A stretch of DNA of 64,000 nt from Amylibacter marinus (GTDB taxonomy: Bacteria > Pseudomonadota > Alphaproteobacteria > Rhodobacterales > Rhodobacteraceae): the NCBI RefSeq assembly GCF_030160015.1, contig NZ_BSNN01000002.1:434001-498000 (forward strand). The letters run 5' to 3'. Shown here in pieces: positions 49,071 through 58,088 of this stretch (position 1 is its first letter; every line of letters begins with the position of its first letter). A program made the translations under genes and the position numbers. Below the pieces are notes generated by a model. The model saw only the letters and a list, made by a program, of their open reading frames with translations, was not told the origin of the DNA and searched no databases.

Positions 49071-52000
49071 TCATTCTTTGGCTGGAGCAGGTATTTTTTG
49101 TCGGAAAATTTCTCGAAAACCACCAGGCGTTAGGATGGACAATGGATTTACCCGAATTTTCGGATCCGCCACCGGCCCCTTCATGCGATAAACGAAACTA
49201 AACAAGCCCTCGCCGCGGTCTCGCCCAAACAACTTGCCCGCGGTGCGCTCGAATATCCCGTTTACCCCATAAATCGGGGTAATAACCCCTTCAAAATTCA
49301 CCGAGTGGGTTTTGAAGGTATACCACCCCCCAAGGGTCAGACCCATCGAAGGCCCTACAAGGGATACATCGATCAGCTGAACGCCCTCGGGGCGCAGGCG
49401 CGCCTGCCCACGCGCAGAGCTAAAGGCGATGCCCTCACCATCTAGTTTTTGCATCAACCCGACCAAGCTGACGGCATCTAACAGCCCCGTAACACCGCTG
49501 CTATGTACCATCCGAAAGGTTTTGACCGCGAAATGTATCGCATAGACATCTTTCTCGGTAGTTGGATCAATCGCCAGCGTCATCTGGCCGTTGCGAATAT
49601 TTTCCAACAGGCCGGCCGCGCGCAGAATTGACCCAGCATCCCCTGCATTAATTTCAATCCGCGTTAGGCCGGTTTTCGCGCGCCTAAATACTTTGCCTGA
49701 AATTTTGGAACGCCCGTTAACCTGAGCAGTAAATGTGCCCCTGGGCGAGCCACTGCGGTCTATATCCGCCCGAAATGAAGTAAGTGATAGCGTATCCGTT
49801 AGGCGCAGGCGATTTAGCTCGATACGCAATGGCCCTGCGCGCGTGCCCGACGCCCCGCCCAGATCCAGCTGGCGGAAATCGATGCTGCCGCCCGAAATCG
49901 TCGTTTTTGCACTTGGGCCTTTGCCTTGGATCTTCACCGAGGTATCGAACCAACGGCCTATTTTCAGCTTGGAAAACTTGGCCGCTTTAAAGGAGCCATC
50001 CCTGCCCAATTCTAAGGCGCCCTGCGCACGCAGATCGTTGCCCTCTAGGGCAATGTTATCAATTGTAATTGGTGTGCTTAATGCCCCTGAAACCAGCAGG
50101 TTTCCTTTGGATTTTTGTGGCTTTACCCATCCAAGTGATGGAATGCGAAGCCGGGCACCCCGCAAGACGGATGATAATTTGAAGCGCGCAACCTGATTAG
50201 GGGTAAGGCTCACCTCTACCATAGCGGGCGTTTCGCCTGAGAAGCTCCCCTTTGGCAGGTCAATATCAAAGGTATCAAGCGCGTGCTGGTCGATATTTAG
50301 ATCGGCCGTAAGATAGCTTTGGCGGCTGGGATTATCTGTAAATGCCTGAGACCAATCAAAGCGCGCAACCAGCCCATCCAAGGCAGCATCCCCCGATAAG
50401 GTCATGCCATTTTGAGTGGCAACCAACGCCACACGCTCTGCATTTAGCTGGCGGTCAACAATCAGCTCCTCACTGTACAAATCTGTGATGTCGCCTTGAA
50501 TATCGAATTCAACACTGCCCTTTTCGGGTTTGCGCACCAAGGGCAACCGGAACCACCCCGCCACATCTACTTGACCTACTGCTACATCGGGGCTTTTACC
50601 GATCTTGTTGATGAACTGGAATTTTTCGGAATCTAAAATTTCCAGCGAAGATTGCAAGCTGCCTTTTGCCATGATGTTGATGGCACCAATTGCTGGGCGG
50701 TCTTGAATATTCGGTATATGAAACTGTGTACCATCCAGATCCACGGTTTCACCGCTGGCAGTTTCGATATGGCCTTGATCCAGATCCAGCGTCAGGGTTG
50801 ATGTCGTTAAATGCCCGCGACCCTGTGCATTAATCAAAGGGGCAACGGTTTGCACCACACTCACCTCGCCATCCTGAATGGCAAATTTGAAATCCAGCTC
50901 TGGCTGCCCCCACAGGCGCTGAAAGCGGCCATGAAAATCCACCATCGATCCGCTGTGCAGGTTTTTGTCCAGCCAATTGCGGGTTTTGGGAATGGCCTTT
51001 TTCGGCCAGAGGTTTAACAGCTGGCGATGGCTTAGCTGATCAACGCGAATATTCAGTGCGGAATTCCAAGCACCGTCCTTGGCCCACACATCGCCAGAAA
51101 ACGCCAATGTGCTATTATCTAAATTGGCCACCGCCTGGGTCAGCGACACCCTCAATGGATCGAATTTAACTTCAAGATCCACAGAATTATCCATTAACAT
51201 CAATGGGTTTTCAAAGGTTTCGGTATCCGAGATGGTGATTTGGTCTAAATCCGCACGCAACCTCATGCCCAGAACCCCGCCAGAGGGCGCACGGCGCAAA
51301 TCTGCAACGGCCTCGCCCGAAACCTGCCCAAGGCTGGTATCCAAACTTAGCCCCGTAAGCGCCAACTTATCCTCCTTTTGATCATAAGAGAAATAGGTCT
51401 TGGCATTTTTGAAACTGGCACCGACATTTTCTGAGGTTTCGCGCAGCTGACCCGCCCCCAAATCCAGCACACCTGACAGAGATGTTAACGCCGTGTCCTC
51501 GCCCAGCTCTACCACGATTGATGCCGAGACATCCGCCTGTAGATTGCGCAGCCAATCCAGCGCCGGAATTTGATTGGCCAAGTCGATCGGGTTGGCATCT
51601 TCGAATTTAAAGGTCAGATTTGTTAGAGGATCGCCGGTGGTACGCCGCGCAGATACCCGCACCAAGGTTGTTTTATCTTCGTTGGATTTCATTTCGAACC
51701 CAGCGCCTACATTCAACTCATGCCCCTCGATTCGGGCCTCTAATGTGCCATTTTCTAGGATATAGTCATTATCCGTTATATCATCGCGATATAACAATCG
51801 GGCATCCGTTACGGCGATATTCGTGGCATTTCGGGCAATGGGCAACGCCAATACCTGATCCATTACAACATCAATGGATTGATCAAATCCGCCCCCCTGA
51901 CCGGCGGAAAACTCTTCGAAGTTAAACTGACCATTAGCATCGCGGTGTAGATAAATCGTTGCACCATCCAGACGTAGTGCACCCTTTTCGCCAATACGCC

Positions 52001-52364
52001 CCAAGCCCAACAAGAGCGCAAGGTCGCTTCGGATTTCCCCAAGGCGCAACACCGCCTGCCCAGATAGATCCCGCAGCACCACATCCTGTGCCACAAGCTC
52101 GGGATTCAGAAATCCGCGCCCCTTGCTAAGACCATGCTGGCCGATTTCAATCTGATGATTGGGCAAATACTCTTGCATTTTTGTCTGTGCAAATTCGAGA
52201 CTAACAGGCACAGAAAAAACCCGCTTCTCTGGGCCAAAGTGTAAAACAGACGCCAGTAACACAGGTATGGCCAGCACAACCATCACAGACTTCATGAAAA
52301 AGGAGATCAACACCTTTGACTTGAGGTTGCCCTTGGGGCGTGGCGCTTTGGGTTCTGCGGACAT
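49071..52364 (-). CDS. AsmA/YhdP-like giant envelope protein
   Basis: 1097 residues. One N-terminal membrane helix (about 20-43, [21 protein letters not shown]) anchors a long beta-rich periplasmic part of repeats with low sequence complexity in strands, and a closing segment [20 protein letters not shown] typical of the AsmA_2 C-terminus. Family members (YhdP, TamB, AsmA) are thought to bridge the membranes and carry phospholipids to the outer membrane. It is upstream of queA on the same strand, with a 40-base gap, so both may be in one transcript. Confidence 0.85.
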   Translation of the reverse strand: MSAEPKAPRPKGNLKSKVLISFFMKSVMVVLAIPVLLASVLHFGPEKRVFSVPVSLEFAQTKMQEYLPNHQIEIGQHGLSKGRGFLNPELVAQDVVLRDLSGQAVLRLGEIRSDLALLLGLGRIGEKGALRLDGATIYLHRDANGQFNFEEFSAGQGGGFDQSIDVVMDQVLALPIARNATNIAVTDARLLYRDDITDNDYILENGTLEARIEGHELNVGAGFEMKSNEDKTTLVRVSARRTTGDPLTNLTFKFEDANPIDLANQIPALDWLRNLQADVSASIVVELGEDTALTSLSGVLDLGAGQLRETSENVGASFKNAKTYFSYDQKEDKLALTGLSLDTSLGQVSGEAVADLRRAPSGGVLGMRLRADLDQITISDTETFENPLMLMDNSVDLEVKFDPLRVSLTQAVANLDNSTLAFSGDVWAKDGAWNSALNIRVDQLSHRQLLNLWPKKAIPKTRNWLDKNLHSGSMVDFHGRFQRLWGQPELDFKFAIQDGEVSVVQTVAPLINAQGRGHLTTSTLTLDLDQGHIETASGETVDLDGTQFHIPNIQDRPAIGAINIMAKGSLQSSLEILDSEKFQFINKIGKSPDVAVGQVDVAGWFRLPLVRKPEKGSVEFDIQGDITDLYSEELIVDRQLNAERVALVATQNGMTLSGDAALDGLVARFDWSQAFTDNPSRQSYLTADLNIDQHALDTFDIDLPKGSFSGETPAMVEVSLTPNQVARFKLSSVLRGARLRIPSLGWVKPQKSKGNLLVSGALSTPITIDNIALEGNDLRAQGALELGRDGSFKAAKFSKLKIGRWFDTSVKIQGKGPSAKTTISGGSIDFRQLDLGGASGTRAGPLRIELNRLRLTDTLSLTSFRADIDRSGSPRGTFTAQVNGRSKISGKVFRRAKTGLTRIEINAGDAGSILRAAGLLENIRNGQMTLAIDPTTEKDVYAIHFAVKTFRMVHSSGVTGLLDAVSLVGLMQKLDGEGIAFSSARGQARLRPEGVQLIDVSLVGPSMGLTLGGWYTFKTHSVNFEGVITPIYGVNGIFERTAGKLFGRDRGEGLFSFVYRMKGPVADPKIRVNPLSILTPGGFREIFRQKIPAPAKE

Positions 52365-52467
52365 CTAATCCCTTTTGATTTCGTTTGGCCTGCGTCAATT
52401 CTATATTGAGCGCGCCGCCAAAACTCTATAGCCAAAGGATAAATTAAAACGAGGGATTTGGGAAATC

Positions 52468-52926
52468 ATGATCAAAGTTGGTGAAAAAGCGCCCATTTTC
52501 AGCCTGCCAGATGCCTCTGGTCAGACGATACAGCCATCGGAAACCGGGCGCGGGTATATATTATTCTTCTATCCGCGTGATAATACAAGCGGCTGTACCA
52601 AAGAGGCCATCGGGTTTTCAGAACAGCTACAGACCTTTGCTGATCTTGGCTTTGACATCTATGGAATTTCCAAAGACAGTATCAAAAGCCATGCGCGTTT
52701 CGTAGAAAAGCAGGATCTGAGTGTGTCCCTTTTATCCGACGAGCATGACACGCTGTGTGAAACCTTTGGCGTGTGGAAGGAAAAATCTATGTATGGCAAA
52801 ACATTCATGGGTATCGAGCGCTCTACGTTTTTAATCATGGCCAATGGCACAATTGCAAACATCTGGCGCAAGGTTCGCGTGAAAGACCATGTAGAGGCCG
52901 TGCTAGACGCCGCCAAGGCAGTGTAA
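52468..52926 (+). CDS. bcp: BCP/PrxQ-type thiol peroxidase
   Basis: 152 residues of thioredoxin fold with the peroxidatic Cys in YPRDNTSGCTKEA and SDEHDTLCETFGVWKE holding a second Cys. The second Cys at +5 after the first, found in E. coli Bcp, is missing. It reduces hydroperoxides with electrons from thioredoxin. It is divergent from the YhdP-like gene and its stop shares bases with the start of the next gene (TAATG), so translation is coupled. Confidence 0.93.
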   Translation: MIKVGEKAPIFSLPDASGQTIQPSETGRGYILFFYPRDNTSGCTKEAIGFSEQLQTFADLGFDIYGISKDSIKSHARFVEKQDLSVSLLSDEHDTLCETFGVWKEKSMYGKTFMGIERSTFLIMANGTIANIWRKVRVKDHVEAVLDAAKAV

Positions 52927-53732
52927 TGGCGACCCTTTGCGAATTGGCCATGGGGGTTTTAACCACCGCAGATGGGCGCGAGAAGGCCGCCAAGTCCCAT
53001 GCCGCCGCCAAGATGTGGTTTGCATCTATCGAGGCAGGACAGCCCCTAGAAATCGGGGAGGCCAAGCCCCCCTTGCGCCCCGCGCGCCCCGCACAGCCAG
53101 AATTGCTAAGCCCACGCGATATGCCAAAGCGCAAGCCAGGGTCACCCAAGGGGCGCAGCGCCCTGTTGCACGCGATCGCCCATATCGAGCTGAACGCCAT
53201 TGACCTACACTGGGATATCATCCCGCGCTTTGCTCATGTGCCCTTGCCAAGGGGATTTTATGATGATTGGGTCAAGGCCGCAGACGAAGAGTCAAAACAT
53301 TTCAATTTGCTCTGTGATCGCCTGGAAGCTATGGGAAGTCACTATGGCGCCCTGCCCGCACACGAGGGTCTGTGGCAGGCCGCCATTGATACCGCCAACG
53401 ATTTTATGGGCCGGCTGGCAATTGTACCAATGGTTCTAGAAGCCCGCGGATTGGATGTAACACCCGCAATGATTGATTTGTTTAAATCAGTTGGCGACGA
53501 GGAAACCGTTTCAACCCTAGAGATAATTTATGCAGAAGAAGTGGGCCATGTTGCCTATGGTTCAAAATGGTTCCATTTCATGTGTGGGCGTGAAAATATC
53601 GACCCCAAAGAAAATTTTCATGCGCTGGTTGATAAATACTTTACATCCAAACTGCGCCCACCCTTTAATGATGAGAAACGTGCCGAGGCCGGCCTACCGT
53701 TGGATTTCTATTGGCCGATTGCCGTAACCTAG
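52926..53732 (+). CDS. DUF455 ferritin-like protein
   Basis: 268 residues from ATG 52926. A helix pair shows di-iron type residues: HAIAHIELNAIDLHWD, ADEESKHF and YAEEVGHVAYG, matching the DUF455 branch of ferritin-like proteins, whose activity is not known to me. The frame runs to 52773 upstream but that part is inside bcp. Coupled to bcp by a one-base overlap of stop and start, so a role in iron or peroxide stress is a plausible inference. Confidence 0.85.
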   Translation: MATLCELAMGVLTTADGREKAAKSHAAAKMWFASIEAGQPLEIGEAKPPLRPARPAQPELLSPRDMPKRKPGSPKGRSALLHAIAHIELNAIDLHWDIIPRFAHVPLPRGFYDDWVKAADEESKHFNLLCDRLEAMGSHYGALPAHEGLWQAAIDTANDFMGRLAIVPMVLEARGLDVTPAMIDLFKSVGDEETVSTLEIIYAEEVGHVAYGSKWFHFMCGRENIDPKENFHALVDKYFTSKLRPPFNDEKRAEAGLPLDFYWPIAVT

Positions 53733-53886
53733 CGCCAGAACCCCAGATGAGCGGCAAGGTTTCGCTGGTTTCGGGGATTTTTGGCACACTCACGGGAATA
53801 TCACAAAAATATGTTGATCGAACTGGAATGCCTGCTTAAAACCTTGCGTAATCGTTAACACGCAATTGCGATTGGGGTTTTACTAT

Positions 53887-55215
53887 ATGATTGCATCTCT
53901 AAACAGGATGCTGGAACGCCATGTTCCAGAACAACGGATATACATCCGCTCGGAAAAAACCACCCGATACCTTCGGTTTTCACCGTTGGCCCAAACCTTG
54001 GTTGGCACCACAGTTGCGGCATCGTTTTCATGGATGGTAGTAGCCTCTGTTTCACTTGCAATCCAATCTATTTCTGAAAATTCCAAAAAAGAACAAGCCG
54101 AAGTTTTGCAAAGCGCCTATGAGAGTCGCCTTGCGCAATTGGCCAGTGAACGAGACCAAAGATCCTTAGAGGCCCAAACATCCTTAGAGCGATTTTACAT
54201 TGCCCTGGATCAGGTTTCGCTTCAGCAATCAGAAATGCTAAAGCTAGAAGAAGAGCGCCGCGAACTGGGGCGTGGGTTAAAAATCATGCAGCGTAAACTG
54301 CAAGATGCGATCAAATCGCGCGACGAGGCCCAAGAACGCTCCGATGCCCTGCTAGCTGATCTACAGTCTGTAACCGGCAATCTGAATTCGCAGCTGGGCA
54401 GCGCCAACGATACCGAAGAGACGCTGGCCTTTGTCACCAATGCGCTAGAAGATATTGTGATAGAGCGCGATGCCCTAAGCAAGACCAGCACGCGCATGAA
54501 AGAACATGTGGCAACGCTGGAACTGGACGCGGCTCTTTTGCAAGAACGAGGCAATCAAATATTTGACCGCCTAGAGGATGCCGTTGATATTGCCCTATCA
54601 CCAATGTCCAAAGCATTGGATCGAAAGGGCATTAACTCTAACGCATTGATTTCAGAGGTGAAACGGGGCTATTCAGGCACCGGTGGCCCCCTTACTCCAT
54701 TGGAAATTTCCACCGAGAGTCTGTTGGCTGACGAGATGTCTGCACGCGCCAGTGGGTTGCTGCGCGATCTAGACCGCGTGAATTTGATGAAGCTGGCGAT
54801 GCGCAAGGTGCCCTTGGGGCATCCCGTTGCTGGCAGCTACCGTTATACCAGCGGATTTGGCTATCGCCGCGACCCCAAAACCGGTGGTCGGCGTCTGCAT
54901 AAGGGTACGGATATGGCCGGCCCGCTGAATACAAAGATCGTATCTGCCGGCGATGGCGTCGTGACCTTTGCGGGAACCCAGAGCGGTTATGGACGTTTGG
55001 TCAAGATCAAACACAGCCAAGGCTTTGAAACATTTTACGCGCATTTGAACAAGATAATGGTCAAGTCTGGACAAAAAGTCTCGCTTGGCGACCAGATAGG
55101 TGCTATGGGGAACTCTGGAAGGAGTACTGGGGTGCATCTTCACTATGAGATCCGCTTAGGCGGTCAATCGATCAACGCAAAAAACTACATGGAAGCTGCA
55201 AAAAATGTTTTCTAA
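53887..55215 (+). CDS. M23 family endopeptidase with coiled coil
   Basis: 442 residues. One N-terminal membrane helix (about 30-55), a long coiled coil (about 60-230, rich in EE, KK and LQ) and a C-terminal LytM domain with HKGTDM, and VHLHYEI, the zinc ligands. It cuts peptidoglycan cross-bridges or acts as an amidase activator in the periplasm. It overlaps the bactofilin gene by 11 bases, a pairing known for cell-shape modules. A 7-bp hairpin lies in codons 9-14. Confidence 0.9.
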   Translation: MIASLNRMLERHVPEQRIYIRSEKTTRYLRFSPLAQTLVGTTVAASFSWMVVASVSLAIQSISENSKKEQAEVLQSAYESRLAQLASERDQRSLEAQTSLERFYIALDQVSLQQSEMLKLEEERRELGRGLKIMQRKLQDAIKSRDEAQERSDALLADLQSVTGNLNSQLGSANDTEETLAFVTNALEDIVIERDALSKTSTRMKEHVATLELDAALLQERGNQIFDRLEDAVDIALSPMSKALDRKGINSNALISEVKRGYSGTGGPLTPLEISTESLLADEMSARASGLLRDLDRVNLMKLAMRKVPLGHPVAGSYRYTSGFGYRRDPKTGGRRLHKGTDMAGPLNTKIVSAGDGVVTFAGTQSGYGRLVKIKHSQGFETFYAHLNKIMVKSGQKVSLGDQIGAMGNSGRSTGVHLHYEIRLGGQSINAKNYMEAAKNVF

Positions 55216-55690
55216 CAAAAAAAACGAAACTCCTCCGGCCACACCAAAGCCAGCAGCGGCTACGCCTGCAAAGCCTGCGCCAACAACAACGCCCTCGTCT
55301 TCTACATCCCCTGCCCCAGTGGCCCCAAAGGCAAAGCCACCGGCATCTGCGCTGTCTTCTGATTTGCACATCAAGGGCAACCTAAAGACCACCGGTGATA
55401 TTCAAGTTCAGGGCACGGTGGATGGTGACATTCGCGCCCACCTGCTAACCGTTGGCGAGGGTTCAACAGTTAAGGGCGAAGTGATCGCCGACGATGTGGT
55501 TGTACATGGCCGTGTTATGGGCTGTGTACGTGGATTGAAGGTACGCCTGACATCTACTGCGCGTGTTGAAGGCGATATCATTCACAAGACAATCGCCATT
55601 GAAAGCGGGGCGCATTTTGAAGGTTCTGTAACCCGCCAAGATGATCCGCTGAATAAGGTTGGGACCAAGGCTGCAAAAGCCGCCGAGTAA
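55205..55690 (+). CDS. Bactofilin cytoskeletal protein
   Basis: 161 residues. A proline/alanine/threonine-rich disordered start of about 50 residues is followed by the bactofilin (DUF583) beta-helix core, with repeated strand turns such as GDIQVQGTVDGDIRAHLL and GEVIADDVVVHGRVMG. The protein polymerises without nucleotide and recruits peptidoglycan enzymes to sites on the membrane; the M23 gene upstream overlaps it and is the likely partner. A strong terminator follows at 55735-55757. Confidence 0.93.
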   Translation: MFSNKKNETPPATPKPAAATPAKPAPTTTPSSSTSPAPVAPKAKPPASALSSDLHIKGNLKTTGDIQVQGTVDGDIRAHLLTVGEGSTVKGEVIADDVVVHGRVMGCVRGLKVRLTSTARVEGDIIHKTIAIESGAHFEGSVTRQDDPLNKVGTKAAKAAE

Positions 55691-55734
55691 AATCGGCTAT
55701 AGTATTGCATAAATTGTAAACACTTGTTGAATTA

Positions 55735-55757
55735 GCCCGCAAAACGCGGGCTTTTTT
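55735..55757 (+). terminator. Rho-independent terminator after bactofilin
   Basis: GCCCGC (55735-55740) and GCGGGC (55746-55751), loop AAAAC, then six T (55752-55757). Confidence 0.9.
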
Positions 55758-55850
55758 GCATTTCAAATGCAATTTTTTCTGGCGGGTTTTTTAAAGTTAA
55801 CGCATACTGCCTCTGGTAGAGTTGTTAACATTCATTATAGCGAGTTTGAT

Positions 55851-56837
55851 ATGCCCAAATCTTTTGCAAAATCTCTGTTCTATACTGTTGGTTGTATTGC
55901 GGCACTGGCTCAATCGCCTGCCCTTGCCCAAAGCAAGGATAATCAATTAGGGATCGTCACCGGCAGCCAAACTGGCACCTATATCAAATTCGGGAAAGAC
56001 CTGCGCAAGCTGCTGATCATAAAACGGAAAAAAATCAATCTAAAGGTGCATACTTCGGTTGGCTCTTTGGAAAACGTCTACGATGTTTATAAATCCCCCA
56101 AGGCACAGCTGGGGATTGTGCAATCAGATGTTCTGGCCTTTATCGAAACCCGAGATGATGCGGATATGCAGAAAATCGCCAAGAAGGTCCGTTTGGTTCA
56201 CCCACTATACAATGAAGAAGTTCATATTCTGGCCAATAGTTCTGTTGAGAGCTTTGATGATCTAGATGGGCGGCGCGTGGCCATCGGGCTAGGTGGATCG
56301 GGTACCAATCTGACCGCGACCACGCTATTGTCACTGGGCGGCGTTGGGGTAGAGCCTGTGCACACAGGGGGCCAAGATGCATTGGATGCCCTGAAGGCGG
56401 GTAAAATTGACGCCATGTTCTATGTGGCCGGTTTGCCAGTGAAATTATTTAGCGATCAGGTCAGCAAGGCCGACGGGTTAAAGTTTCTAAGCATCGAAAA
56501 CGAAGGTGTAACCAGCGTCTACAACGTGAACTCTACCATTACCAAAGATACCTATGATTTTGTAACTGATGATGTGAATACCGTGGCGGTAAAGGCCGTG
56601 TTGGTGACCTATGATTACCAAAAAGGCAATTGCGGATTGGTGGGAGATGTGGGCAATGCAGTGATCGATGAAATCGACTGGTTGCGCAACAATGGCCACC
56701 CCAAATGGAAAGAGGTAGATCTGTCCTACCAATTGGCAGGCTGGACTCAATATGAATGCGTGAAAAAGGCCGCCAAGAAAAAGAAGCCCGAGTCTAAAGA
56801 ATTCGACAAGTTTCTAGAGAAAGTCAAAAAGCAATAA
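55851..56837 (+). CDS. TAXI-family TRAP substrate-binding protein
   Basis: 328 residues. Signal peptide up to ALAQS, then the TAXI family start IVTGSQTGTYIKFGKDLR and the block GLGGSGTNLTATTLL; QAALDALKAGKIDAMFYVAG-like segments are present. Such proteins feed a TRAP permease that uses ion gradients. No TRAP permease gene is adjacent, so it is an orphan here. ATG 55851 is chosen because the signal peptide begins there; an upstream frame reaches back to 55767 across the terminator. Confidence 0.87.
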   Translation: MPKSFAKSLFYTVGCIAALAQSPALAQSKDNQLGIVTGSQTGTYIKFGKDLRKLLIIKRKKINLKVHTSVGSLENVYDVYKSPKAQLGIVQSDVLAFIETRDDADMQKIAKKVRLVHPLYNEEVHILANSSVESFDDLDGRRVAIGLGGSGTNLTATTLLSLGGVGVEPVHTGGQDALDALKAGKIDAMFYVAGLPVKLFSDQVSKADGLKFLSIENEGVTSVYNVNSTITKDTYDFVTDDVNTVAVKAVLVTYDYQKGNCGLVGDVGNAVIDEIDWLRNNGHPKWKEVDLSYQLAGWTQYECVKKAAKKKKPESKEFDKFLEKVKKQ

Positions 56838-56901
56838 ATCTTTTGGCATTTCCGCATTGCACGTATTCGCGCCTATTCCACGGCTGTCGTTGCGGGCTAT
56901 A

Positions 56902-58029
56902 TCAATCCCCGGCCTGCGCCTCTGCGCGGGTTTTACCCGATACATCCAAGGCCAATGTGGCGGCCATGAAGGCATCTAGATCCCCGTTTAGCACGCCTTG
57001 GGTATCTGATGTTTCAACGCTGGTACGCAGATCTTTGACCATCTGATAGGGATGCAGAACATAGGATCTGATCTGGTTGCCCCAGCCGGCATCGCCCTTG
57101 TTATCATGGGCTTCTTGGATACCCTCAGTGCGTTTGCGCATTTCAATTTCATAGAGACGCGATTTCAATGCGGCCATACAGGTGGCGCGGTTTTGGTGCT
57201 GTGATTTGGCGCTGGCCTGCACAACAATCCCTGTGGGAATATGGGTCATGCGCACGGCAGAATCCGTCTTATTCACGTGCTGACCACCTGCCCCTGATGC
57301 ACGGAATGTATCCACGCGTAAATCAGATGGGTTGATATCAATCTCGATATTCTCATCAACCACGGGGTATACCCAGACCGAGCTAAACGAGGTGTGTCTC
57401 TTGGCATTAGAATCAAAGGGTGAGATGCGCACCAAGCGGTGCACACCGCTTTCTGATTTTAACCATCCATAGGCATTCAGCCCCTTGATCTGGTAGGTCG
57501 CAGATTTAATCCCCGCCTCATCGCCTGCGCTTTCGGCCATCAGCTCTACCTTATATCCATGTTGCTCGGCCCAGCGAACATACATGCGCGCCAGCATATT
57601 GGCCCAGTCACAGCTCTCGGTTCCCCCTGCACCAGCATTCACCTCTAGGAAGGTGTCATTGGCATCAGCTTCGCCGCTTAGCAGGGCCTCGATCTCTTGC
57701 TTGGCGGCCTCTTTCTGAATCTTGCGTAGGGCGTCTTCGGCCTCTGTGATAACCTCTTGGTCATCTTCCATCTCACCCAATTCGATCAGATCAACATTGT
57801 CCTGTAGCCCGCCAGACAGCTCCTTGAACCCTGCAATCGCATCGGCCAGCATCTGGCGCTCGCGCATCAGTTTTTGGGCCTTCTCTGGTTCATTCCACAG
57901 GTCTGGATTTTCAGACAGCGCGTCGAATTCCTCCATCCGGTATTCGGCGGTTTCCCAATCCATGCGCTGTTTCAACAGCTCTAGGGATTTATTAATTTCG
58001 ACAACGATGTTTTCTATTTCTGCACGCAT
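56902..58029 (-). CDS. prfB: Peptide chain release factor 2
   Basis: 375 residues. The anticodon-like SPF motif is in [14 protein letters not shown], and the catalytic GGQ is in [13 protein letters not shown]. It reads UGA and UAA stops. The frame is uninterrupted from the start: no in-frame UGA with a shift site at codon 25 is seen, unlike E. coli, so the autoregulatory frameshift is missing. PBP1A precedes it by 59 bases on the same strand, a common alphaproteobacterial order. Confidence 0.97.
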   Translation of the reverse strand: MRAEIENIVVEINKSLELLKQRMDWETAEYRMEEFDALSENPDLWNEPEKAQKLMRERQMLADAIAGFKELSGGLQDNVDLIELGEMEDDQEVITEAEDALRKIQKEAAKQEIEALLSGEADANDTFLEVNAGAGGTESCDWANMLARMYVRWAEQHGYKVELMAESAGDEAGIKSATYQIKGLNAYGWLKSESGVHRLVRISPFDSNAKRHTSFSSVWVYPVVDENIEIDINPSDLRVDTFRASGAGGQHVNKTDSAVRMTHIPTGIVVQASAKSQHQNRATCMAALKSRLYEIEMRKRTEGIQEAHDNKGDAGWGNQIRSYVLHPYQMVKDLRTSVETSDTQGVLNGDLDAFMAATLALDVSGKTRAEAQAGD

Positions 58030-58088
58030 TTTCGTCCCAAGGGTCCTGTTTCCCTTGTTCTACAAAGACACCGGCGCAGGGTAAAGGG

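Noticed and set aside
56902-58029. Possible programmed frameshift in prfB
   Set aside because: No in-frame stop or shift site is found near codon 25; the frame is continuous.
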